Of a stretch of 13,534 nucleotides of DNA, positions 7,124 to 13,462 are shown in pieces. The DNA is from Candidatus Moraniibacteriota bacterium (GTDB lineage: Bacteria; Patescibacteriota; Minisyncoccia; Moranbacterales; GWC2-37-73): positions 12,530-26,063 of the forward strand of contig DOKE01000024.1 in NCBI GenBank assembly GCA_003510895.1, in the 5' to 3' direction. The notes below the pieces were generated by a model that was given only the letters and a program-made list of their open reading frames with translations, was not told the DNA's origin and ran no database searches. Every line of letters starts with the position of its first letter. The stretch's first letter is position 1. The position numbers and the translations under genes were made by a program.

Positions 7124-8518
7124 ATGTTTTTAAAAAATAATAAAAAAACAAAAGTTGGTTTTGGAAAAGGCTTTACTATTATTGAAGCGTTAGTTTTTTT
7201 GTTTATATTTGTGGTGGCTGTTTTGTCGATGTATAAAACTATTAATTTGGGAATGAATTATATATTGGAAACGAAAAAAAGAATTGCGGCATCGGAACTT
7301 CTCAATGAAAGAATGGAGATAATCAGAAGCTTGGAATATGACACAATTGGTGTTAGCGGAAGTCCTGATGTTCCAGGCGATTTGACTCAGGAAGAAACAG
7401 TGGAAAAAAGCGGTGTCAGTTTCTCTGTCAACACGGAAGTCAGTTATGAGGACGATGAATACGATGGGAAAGTAACACTCGGAACGGATGTTCGCCCGAA
7501 TGATTATAAGAAAGTTACTGTGGCAATTTCTTGGGGCGAGGGAGGTTCTCAAAAATCAGTGTCATCGATGGCTCTTTTTGCCGCCGCCGGAATGGAGCCG
7601 CCAATTTCCGGAGGAACGCTTTCTATAAATGTTTTGGATAAAGATGGAGTGGGAATATCCGGAGCGACAATTAAAATTATCAATAACACAGTCATTCCTA
7701 ATATCAATAGCACAAAAACAACCGGAGCGGATGGAAATTATATTTCCATAGGAACTCCAGCTGGAAATGAAACTTATGAATTGGAAGTTACAAAATCTGG
7801 ATATTATCCTGTACGAACTTATTTTCCAAATGGGGTGGGCGGAACAACTTTTAATCCGGTTGATATTAATGCTAGCGTCATAGAAGGAAATCTCACTAGC
7901 AAAACTCTTATTACAGATAAACTATCTACTATAGAAATTAACACCAAGGATCCTTTTGGAAATTCTGTCGCCAATGTTGAATTTGACATTGAAGGTGGAA
8001 AAAAAATAGGAGTGGATGTTGCGAATCCAGATGTGGATATTTATGATTTTGACGAAACTTTACAAAGCACCGATTCTTCCGGAGTAGTAACATTTACCGA
8101 TAGAAGTTATGGTCCTTACACCTTTACGTACTCTGATAATTTACCGGACTATGCGTTTATGGAAATGGAACCCAGCTTGAGCAATAAAGATAATTTCGAT
8201 GTTTTGCCAGATCAAAATGTTGAGGTTGATGCAGTTTTTATGGATAGAAATATTAATTCGCTTTTGGTTGATGTTGTGCGTGATGATAATAATGATCCAA
8301 TTGAAAATGCCACAGTGCAGCTTATAAATGTCTCTTTGCTCTATGATCATTCGGAAATTTCCAATAAAAATGGAATAGTTTTTTTTCCGGAATCCTTGCC
8401 GGAACTTGCTGCCGCGCAGTATGAGCTGAAAGTTTCAGCTGCCGGATATGTAGATAAAACAATTAATGTTGATATTAATAATCTGGTTGAGGAAACAGTT
8501 AAATTAGTTGCAAATTAA
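7124..8518 (+). CDS. Large modular prepilin-like protein with three predicted beta-sandwich domains
   Basis: A pilin-type protein probably displayed on, or at the tip of, the pilus. The leader ends at G16 and the predicted mature protein begins FTIIE, with Glu at mature position 5 (E21) and a hydrophobic helix to about residue 40, matching prepilin peptidase substrates. After a pilin-like part (to about 155) come three segments with a common pattern (D..G..i..A.v......G...f......Y.l.v...G): about 165-230, 268-350 and 378-451. They resemble carboxypeptidase-regulatory or Cna-B-like immunoglobulin folds, judged by eye. The second is Asp-rich (VDVANPDVDIYDFDE), which might bind calcium. No cysteines are visible. 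At 464 residues it is about three times a usual major pilin. Two further atypical prepilins follow directly. Function in adhesion or tip priming is inference. Confidence 0.8.
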   Translation: MFLKNNKKTKVGFGKGFTIIEALVFLFIFVVAVLSMYKTINLGMNYILETKKRIAASELLNERMEIIRSLEYDTIGVSGSPDVPGDLTQEETVEKSGVSFSVNTEVSYEDDEYDGKVTLGTDVRPNDYKKVTVAISWGEGGSQKSVSSMALFAAAGMEPPISGGTLSINVLDKDGVGISGATIKIINNTVIPNINSTKTTGADGNYISIGTPAGNETYELEVTKSGYYPVRTYFPNGVGGTTFNPVDINASVIEGNLTSKTLITDKLSTIEINTKDPFGNSVANVEFDIEGGKKIGVDVANPDVDIYDFDETLQSTDSSGVVTFTDRSYGPYTFTYSDNLPDYAFMEMEPSLSNKDNFDVLPDQNVEVDAVFMDRNINSLLVDVVRDDNNDPIENATVQLINVSLLYDHSEISNKNGIVFFPESLPELAAAQYELKVSAAGYVDKTINVDINNLVEETVKLVAN

Positions 8519-8520
8519 TT

Positions 8521-9147
8521 ATGTCAAATTGCAAAAAAAACAAGGGAATGAGTATAGTGGATGTCATAGTTTCCATTGGTATATTTTCATTGGGAATAGC
8601 GGGGTTTATGGCATTGTTTGTGGATACTTGGAAAACAAATTCATTTGTTTTGGAAGAAGGACAGTCGGTTGGAATGGCTTCTCGCGCTGTGGGAAACACT
8701 GTTAAGGAGCTACGCAAAACAAGACAAGCGGATAATGGAAATTATATGATAAAAACCGCTGATGATTTTGATTTGGTTGTTTATATGAATAATGACGCAG
8801 ATGAAGAAACGGAAAGAGTTCATTATTTTTTGGAAGATGAAAAATTAAAAAAAGGAGTGACAAACCCTGATGGTTCTACCCCGGTAACGTATCCAGTCGG
8901 AGATGAAACAGTGACCGTGATTTCTGATTATGTTATGAATACCCCGGCTCAGCCAGTGTTTTATTATTATAATGAAAATTATCCGGGAGATGTTGTTAAT
9001 AATCCATTGGGAACTCCAGCCGGCGTGGGAGAAATTAAGCTCATAAAAATAGTTGTCTGGATAAATATCAAGCCATTGACTGCTCCAGATAATGTGCGAA
9101 TGGAATCATTTGTAAATCTAAGAAACTTGAATGAATACAATATATAA
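8521..9147 (+). CDS. Minor prepilin-like protein with Asp at mature position 5
   Basis: A 208-residue prepilin-like protein. The short leader ends at G9 (CKKNKG) and the mature protein starts MSIVDVIVSIGIF, followed by a hydrophobic helix to about residue 32. Mature position 5 is Asp (D14) instead of the nearly invariant Glu; the charge is kept but shortened. The globular part is polar and Asp/Asn-rich, with no cysteine after the leader. The start lies 2 bases after the previous stop, and the end overlaps the next gene by 17 bases, so all three pilin genes should be expressed together. The leader Cys (C4) is not in a lipobox. PilV, PilW, GspI or GspJ-like roles are possible; I cannot assign one. 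Confidence 0.75.
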   Translation: MSNCKKNKGMSIVDVIVSIGIFSLGIAGFMALFVDTWKTNSFVLEEGQSVGMASRAVGNTVKELRKTRQADNGNYMIKTADDFDLVVYMNNDADEETERVHYFLEDEKLKKGVTNPDGSTPVTYPVGDETVTVISDYVMNTPAQPVFYYYNENYPGDVVNNPLGTPAGVGEIKLIKIVVWINIKPLTAPDNVRMESFVNLRNLNEYNI

Positions 9148-10546
9148 AAAAACAAAAAAAGGATCAGCTATTGCTTATGGACTGGTTTTAATATCAGTGG
9201 TTTCAATTATTTTGATGTCGATGGTAAATTTTGTGGTTTCTCAATTGAAGTACGGATACTACGTTGAATCAAAAGAAACAGCTTTCCACATTGCCGAATC
9301 GGGAATTAATTATTATAGATGGTATTTGGCGCATAATACTGATGGAAGAACCGTTCAGCAAATAAAAGACTTTTGGCAAAATGGCAGTCCGAAGGGAGTG
9401 GGCAGTAGTTATGTGGTTGTTTATAAAGATGAAGTTGGAAATGCCATTGGAGAATATCAAATAGATGTTACTCCGCCTAATTTAAATTCGACAATAATTG
9501 AAGTGCAGTCAGTTGGCTATACTTATAAATATCCTAATCTCAAAAGAACAATAAAAGTGCGCTTAAGGCGTCCTTCTTGGAGTGAATATACGGCTTTGGG
9601 TAATAATTTTTTACGTTTTGGAGATGGAACAGCGGTAACGGGAAAACTTTTTGCTAATGGAGGAATTCATTTTGACGGAGTTTCTCAAAATATTGTTTAT
9701 GCCGGAGTAACGCAATATTATGATAGTGATAATGATGTGAAAGCTACTAAACCGGGGGTTTGGACATCCTGGGCTAATGAATATAACACTAATATGAATA
9801 GTGATGTTTTTGTGGCTGGGAAGAATTTCCCAATTCCAGTCAAGGATTTTAGCGCCGTTTCTTCCGATTTGAATTTTTTGAAAGCTGAAGCTCAAGCGGG
9901 AGCCAATGGAAGTCTTTATTTTGATAACACTGGAGCTGGAAGGCGTATCATACTAAAAACTGATGGAACTTTTGACATAAGAACGGTGCAAAATTTTTAT
10001 GGTACTTCCAAGGAAGTGCATACATATAATGGAGCTTGGTCAACACATAACATACCGGAGGAAGGAATGATTTTTGTGGAAGGAAATATTTGGTTGGAAG
10101 GAACGATTAATAATGAAAAAGTGACTATTGTGGCGGCTAATCTTATTTCCAGTGTTGATGCTAATGTTTTTATAAAAAATGATATAAAATACACTAATCA
10201 TGACGGAACTGATATTCTTGGAATTATTGCGCAGGACGATATTGAGATAACAGAAAACAGTGAGGATAATTTAGAAATTGACGCAGCTTTATTGGCGGTT
10301 CAGGGGAGAGTGGGACGAGATACGTATAACAACCAAAAAAACACCATAACAGTTTATGGAGCAATCGCGACCAATAAGAGATACGGGTTTACTTATGTTG
10401 GATCGTCATATGATTGCGGGTCATTTAATATTGGCATGGGATATTGTTTTCGAAATTTAAATTATGATAACAATTTGTTATATTATCCGCCGCCCTATTT
10501 TCCAACAGGCGATAAATACCTGATAGATTTATGGGAAGAGTTATAA
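9131..10546 (+). CDS. PilX/GspK-like large minor pilin with predicted beta-helical body
   Basis: A 471-residue protein with a prepilin-like N-terminus. A basic leader ends KKG (G11), then SAIAYGLVL and a hydrophobic helix to about residue 35; mature position 5 is Tyr (Y16), not Glu, as in GspK-class and some PilX pilins, which also lack it. AFHIAESGINYYRWYL (51-66) matches the PilX N-terminal signature with its AE.G core. From about 165 to 425, short strands with recurring G-x-I steps (for example VEGNIWLEGTI and VYGAIATN) suggest a right-handed beta-helix of the DUF4900 or bactofilin kind; this is a by-eye prediction. The only two cysteines, C429 and C439, could form a disulfide. The C-terminus has PPPYFP and ends LWEEL. 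It overlaps the preceding pilin gene by 17 bases. Likely a pilus tip component. Confidence 0.75.
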   Translation: MNTIYKKTKKGSAIAYGLVLISVVSIILMSMVNFVVSQLKYGYYVESKETAFHIAESGINYYRWYLAHNTDGRTVQQIKDFWQNGSPKGVGSSYVVVYKDEVGNAIGEYQIDVTPPNLNSTIIEVQSVGYTYKYPNLKRTIKVRLRRPSWSEYTALGNNFLRFGDGTAVTGKLFANGGIHFDGVSQNIVYAGVTQYYDSDNDVKATKPGVWTSWANEYNTNMNSDVFVAGKNFPIPVKDFSAVSSDLNFLKAEAQAGANGSLYFDNTGAGRRIILKTDGTFDIRTVQNFYGTSKEVHTYNGAWSTHNIPEEGMIFVEGNIWLEGTINNEKVTIVAANLISSVDANVFIKNDIKYTNHDGTDILGIIAQDDIEITENSEDNLEIDAALLAVQGRVGRDTYNNQKNTITVYGAIATNKRYGFTYVGSSYDCGSFNIGMGYCFRNLNYDNNLLYYPPPYFPTGDKYLIDLWEEL

Positions 10547-10551
10547 AAATC

Positions 10552-10560
10552 TGATATACT
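10552..10560 (+). promoter_or_regulatory. Candidate extended -10 promoter before pilM
   Basis: TGATATACT is an extended -10 element (TGn plus TATACT), placed 34 bases before the pilM ATG in the largest gap inside the pilus block (47 bases). No good -35 is seen, which extended -10 promoters do not require. A TTATATT/AATATAA dyad with a 4-base loop overlaps just downstream (10560-10577). It may give pilMNO a second transcript. Confidence 0.35.
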
Positions 10561-10593
10561 TATATTGTTGAATATAATAAAACAAAAATAAAA

Positions 10594-11685
10594 ATGAGTT
10601 TTCTGACAAAAAAAATTTTTGATTTTGTTGGCACGGCAAGCGGAATCGATTTGAATGATTCCAGTGTTAGAGTTGCGCAAATGGAAAGAAATAGCGGCAA
10701 GGATTCCGTTATAGGATACGGTTTTGCCGATATAATTCCCGGCAGTATTTCTGATGGAGAAATAAAAAATAAAGATCAAGTAATTTTGGCGATCAAAAAG
10801 GCTTTTAGCAGTTCTGTTCCCAAAAAAATAAAATCCAAGAAAGTTGTTTGTTCTCTCCCGGAAACCAAAGCTTTTTTGCGTATAATTTCTATTCCGAAAA
10901 TGGATCAGGAAGAAGCTAAAGAGGCAATAAAATGGGAAATTGAAGCTAATATCCCACTTACCCTTGATCAGGTATATTATGATTGGAAAATTTTAGATAA
11001 AAATGTTTCTTCCGAGAAGAATAAAATGGATGTTTTGATTGTGGCTATTTCAAGAAACACAGTAGATCAATTTGTTGAAGTTATGGAGCAGGCCGGATTG
11101 GAAGTGGTTGGGATGGAAATAGAATCTATCGCGCAGGCTAGAAGTTTGTTGCCGGCGAGTAATCAAGAAAAATCTTCCTTAGTGTTGGACCTGGATGATA
11201 TGGGAACAAGTTTTTTTATTTCCAGCGGAAATGTTCCTTGTTTCACATCAAGTGTTCCGGTTTCAGGACGTTCTCTGAATAATTCTATTTCCAAGTCGCT
11301 CAATGTTTCACTTGAAGAAGCTGAGAAAATTAAAAATAATTATGGCATAGGCTCGGAATTTAAAAATAATAATATTTTTTTGGCTGTTAAACCTGTTTTG
11401 GAAAATTTGGTGTCGGAAATTGAACGATCCACAGAATTTTTTGTTTCTGAACTGGGATATTCAAGCGCTATTGATGAAATTATTTTGTGCGGCAAAGAAG
11501 CTAATATAAAAGGAATTGTTACGTATTTATCAAAAAGATTAGGAAAAAAGGTTATTTTGGGAGATCCTTGGATAAATGTTTCTATGAAGGGAAAGCTTCC
11601 GGAGATAGAGAAAAATTTATCCGTAGAGTATTCCACAGCGATAGGATTAGCATTAAGAGGAATGAATTATGAAGACATATCTTGA
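10594..11685 (+). CDS. pilM: Type IV pilus assembly protein PilM
   Basis: A cytoplasmic actin-like protein that binds the N-terminal tail of PilN and links the inner-membrane PilNO complex to the motor. The N-terminal GIDLNDSSVRVAQM (17-30) is the first nucleotide-fold motif. AIKWEIEANIPLTLDQVYYDW (111-131) and VLIVAISRNTVDQFVEVMEQAGLEVVGMEIES (147-178) are typical PilM segments. The second phosphate motif, DLDDMGTSFFI (199-209), has Asp-Asp-Met where many PilM have I-G-A. The adenosine motif, IILCGKEANI (296-305), has Lys-Glu in place of a glycine pair, so nucleotide binding may be altered. The length, 363, is normal. Its last 17 bases overlap the start of pilN, as expected for subunits made together. 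Confidence 0.88.
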   Translation: MSFLTKKIFDFVGTASGIDLNDSSVRVAQMERNSGKDSVIGYGFADIIPGSISDGEIKNKDQVILAIKKAFSSSVPKKIKSKKVVCSLPETKAFLRIISIPKMDQEEAKEAIKWEIEANIPLTLDQVYYDWKILDKNVSSEKNKMDVLIVAISRNTVDQFVEVMEQAGLEVVGMEIESIAQARSLLPASNQEKSSLVLDLDDMGTSFFISSGNVPCFTSSVPVSGRSLNNSISKSLNVSLEEAEKIKNNYGIGSEFKNNNIFLAVKPVLENLVSEIERSTEFFVSELGYSSAIDEIILCGKEANIKGIVTYLSKRLGKKVILGDPWINVSMKGKLPEIEKNLSVEYSTAIGLALRGMNYEDIS

Positions 11686-12229
11686 TCTTTTGCCCGAAGA
11701 AAAGAGGGTGGCAATAAGAAGAAAAAAAAGATTTAGAGAAATTATAAAGCAAGAGACAGCTTTTCTTTTTCCGCTGTTGATTCTTTTTGCTATGCTGATG
11801 AGTATTAATATTATTCTTGAAATTGAAAATAATGGAATAGGACAATTGGGAAATCTTTTTGAATCAGGAAACCAAACTCAGGGGCTGGATTTTTATGAAA
11901 AAACTTTTAAAGAAATAAACCAAAAAACATCCGATATAAATTCTTTTCAAAAAAAACATCTCTATTGGTCCGGTGTTATTAATTCTATTGTTGAACTTGT
12001 TCCGCAAAATATTTATTTGTCCGATTTGTCAACGAAAGATTTTCAAGTTTTTCTGATTGGTCGCGCTTTGGAGCGGGAAGCGCTGATAGATTTTCAAAGT
12101 AAAATAACCGGCAATGGTTGTTTTGAAAATGTGAATGTTCCGCTTTCCAATTTTGTCGCAAAGAATGATATTGATTTTCAGATGGATTTTTCAATAAAAA
12201 AAGAGTGTCTGATAAGTAAAACACAATGA
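11669..12229 (+). CDS. pilN: Type IV pilus assembly protein PilN
   Basis: A bitopic inner-membrane protein of 186 residues. The cytoplasmic start MKTYLDLLPEEKR contains the LDLLP variant of the PilN motif (INLLP) that PilM grips. A basic stretch and one membrane helix (about 31-50) follow, then a coiled region and a small alpha/beta domain (about 95-180) typical of PilN. It overlaps pilM by 17 bases and pilO by 4 (ATGA), so it fits the pilMNO order. An AGAGGA sequence ends 7 bases before the ATG and may be a ribosome site, unusual for this operon. The sequence is divergent, so the call leans on the motif, topology and position. Confidence 0.8.
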   Translation: MKTYLDLLPEEKRVAIRRKKRFREIIKQETAFLFPLLILFAMLMSINIILEIENNGIGQLGNLFESGNQTQGLDFYEKTFKEINQKTSDINSFQKKHLYWSGVINSIVELVPQNIYLSDLSTKDFQVFLIGRALEREALIDFQSKITGNGCFENVNVPLSNFVAKNDIDFQMDFSIKKECLISKTQ

Positions 12230-12900
12230 AAAATATTTGGAAAAACTATAAAGAAATAATTGTCATATTCGCATATTTTTTAATTATTGCCGGATTGTTT
12301 TTGTTTGTGATGAAGCCACTCTTTTCCAGCATTGAAGAAAAAAGAAATCACAAGGAAGAGCAACTTATTGATCAAAAAATAAAACAGAAAAAAGTGGGAG
12401 AATTGCCGGAATACAAAAATAAGATTGAAATGATAAATCAAAATAAAGCGGAGATGGATGTTTTTATTGATCCGGAATATGCCTTGCCATTAATTGAATT
12501 GCTGGAAAAAATGGCTGAGCAAACCGGCAATACCATTCAAATAGATGTTGTAGAAGAAAGTAAATCCGAACTTGAACAGAATAAAAAAGCTGCAAAGAAA
12601 GACGAGGAAAGCATAAAGGATTTTATTCCCGGCGAAAACTTTTTGACAATGAACATTGTTTTGAATGGAGAATTTAATAACATAATGTTTTTTCTGAAAA
12701 AATTGGAGAATATGAAATATTTTTCAGATATTATTTCTATCAAGATAGAAAATATGGAGGAAGAAATAAAAAATAGCAGCATTAAATCAGATTATTTTTT
12801 GGATAGTGAAAATAAAGCCAAGGATGAAAATGTTTCTGTTGTTAATAATAGTTTTCTCCTGAAAGCCTCTTTGGAAGCAGTTTTTTATAAAGAAAAATAA
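12226..12900 (+). CDS. pilO: Type IV pilus assembly protein PilO
   Basis: A 224-residue bitopic inner-membrane protein that pairs with PilN to form the alignment complex. A short basic N-terminus precedes one hydrophobic helix (about 11-30). A Lys/Glu-rich coiled segment (about 35-75) follows, then a globular part. ALPLIELLEKMAEQTGNTIQIDVVEE (about 86-111) and LNGEFNNIMFFLKKLENMKYF (about 147-167) fit PilO ferredoxin-like domains. The ATG overlaps the pilN stop by ATGA. Highly charged loops near 112-130 and 174-205 are longer than I would expect. The call rests on topology, these segments and position. Confidence 0.78.
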   Translation: MKNIWKNYKEIIVIFAYFLIIAGLFLFVMKPLFSSIEEKRNHKEEQLIDQKIKQKKVGELPEYKNKIEMINQNKAEMDVFIDPEYALPLIELLEKMAEQTGNTIQIDVVEESKSELEQNKKAAKKDEESIKDFIPGENFLTMNIVLNGEFNNIMFFLKKLENMKYFSDIISIKIENMEEEIKNSSIKSDYFLDSENKAKDENVSVVNNSFLLKASLEAVFYKEK

Positions 12901-12906
12901 TAAAAT

Positions 12907-13233
12907 ATGAAAATAAATCTAGGCACTGGCATAAAAAATATAAACTTAAAGGATATTTGGTCATCCTTATGGTTGAAATGGAGAAAAAATTATAAAATAT
13001 TTTTTGGTTTGTTTTTTTGCGCAGTGTTGATTTTTGGAGCCTATGTCTGGTATCGCAGTTTATATCAATCGGCCTGGGATGAACAAAAGAGATCTGAATA
13101 TGAAGCAACTAAAAATAACAGTGTGGTTTTCAAAGAAAACATTTTTGAATCTTCTCTGGAAATTTCCAGAAAAAGAAAAGAGGAATTTGAAAAACCTTCA
13201 AATAGCATACGAGATATCTTCAAAAAATATTGA
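12907..13233 (+). CDS. Unrecognised one-helix membrane protein ending the pilus operon
   Basis: A 108-residue protein I cannot assign. Residues 1-30 are basic and Trp-rich (DIWSSLWLKWRKNYK), perhaps amphipathic. One membrane helix follows (about 31-50), then a highly charged tail (about 60-108), likely helical, with alternating Lys and Glu, ending SIRDIFKKY. By the positive-inside rule the N-terminus is cytoplasmic and the tail outside the membrane. It begins 6 bases after pilO, as a last gene of the operon, before a terminator. That is where pilP is found in proteobacterial loci, but it lacks the lipobox and the beta domain of PilP and is shorter. A link to the PilNO complex is inference. 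Translation is supported by operon position only. Confidence 0.6.
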   Translation: MKINLGTGIKNINLKDIWSSLWLKWRKNYKIFFGLFFCAVLIFGAYVWYRSLYQSAWDEQKRSEYEATKNNSVVFKENIFESSLEISRKRKEEFEKPSNSIRDIFKKY

Positions 13234-13251
13234 TAAAAATAGATTACAAAT

Positions 13252-13288
13252 TAAATAAAAATCGCACTATGAATGCGATTTTTATTTA
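13252..13288. terminator. Bidirectional hairpin terminator
   Basis: A 15-bp perfect inverted repeat (13252-13266 and 13274-13288) around a 7-base loop, CTATGAA. The core is TCGCA/TGCGA, flanked by A-runs and T-runs, so each strand shows a short G+C stem followed by at least five T. It lies 18 bases after the last pilus-operon stop and just before the minus-strand tRNA genes end. It can stop both converging units. Confidence 0.85.
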
Positions 13289-13295
13289 TATTTTG

Positions 13296-13367
13296 TGCCC
13301 CCGTCAGGACTCGAACCTAAAATTCTTGGTCCGAAGCCAAGCGTGATATCCGTTTCACCACGGGGGC
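13296..13367 (-). tRNA. tRNA-Arg (anticodon TCG)
   Basis: A 72-base cloverleaf on the minus strand. The acceptor stem is GCCCCCG/CGGGGGC with discriminator A. The D stem is GTGA/TCAC, the anticodon stem CTTGG/CCAAG with loop CTTCGGA, and the T stem TTAGG/CCTGA with loop TTCGAGT. The anticodon TCG is at complement 13332-13334. No 3' CCA is encoded (next bases CAA), so it must be added by a CCA-adding enzyme. It ends 8 bases from the terminator. Confidence 0.95.
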
Positions 13368-13383
13368 AACTCATTTTTTCTTG

Positions 13384-13455
13384 GGTGGCTAGAGGGAATC
13401 GGACCCTCGTACCTGGTACCACAAACCAGTGTTCTACCATTGAACTATAGCCACC
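13384..13455 (-). tRNA. tRNA-His (anticodon GTG)
   Basis: A cloverleaf on the minus strand with acceptor stem GGTGGCTA/TAGCCACC, in which the first G is the extra G-1 paired to C73, the mark of bacterial tRNA-His. The anticodon stem is CTGGT/ACCAG with loop TTGTGGT; the anticodon is complement 13420-13422. No CCA is encoded. It is the middle of a three-tRNA cluster. Confidence 0.95.
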
Positions 13456-13462
13456 ATATACG

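Noticed and set aside
8521..8560. Cys4 of the 208-residue prepilin as a lipoprotein anchor
   Set aside because: It lies within the short basic leader before the cleavage glycine and is not preceded by a hydrophobic region or lipobox.
10560..10577. TTATATT/AATATAA hairpin as a terminator between the PilX-like gene and pilM
   Set aside because: The stem is entirely A/T with a 4-base loop and no T-run after it, so termination is unlikely.
13034..13258. A 74-residue plus-strand frame overlapping the last pilus gene
   Set aside because: It runs in another frame through the gene that begins 6 bases after pilO and ends at the terminator arm; no motif and no ribosome site.
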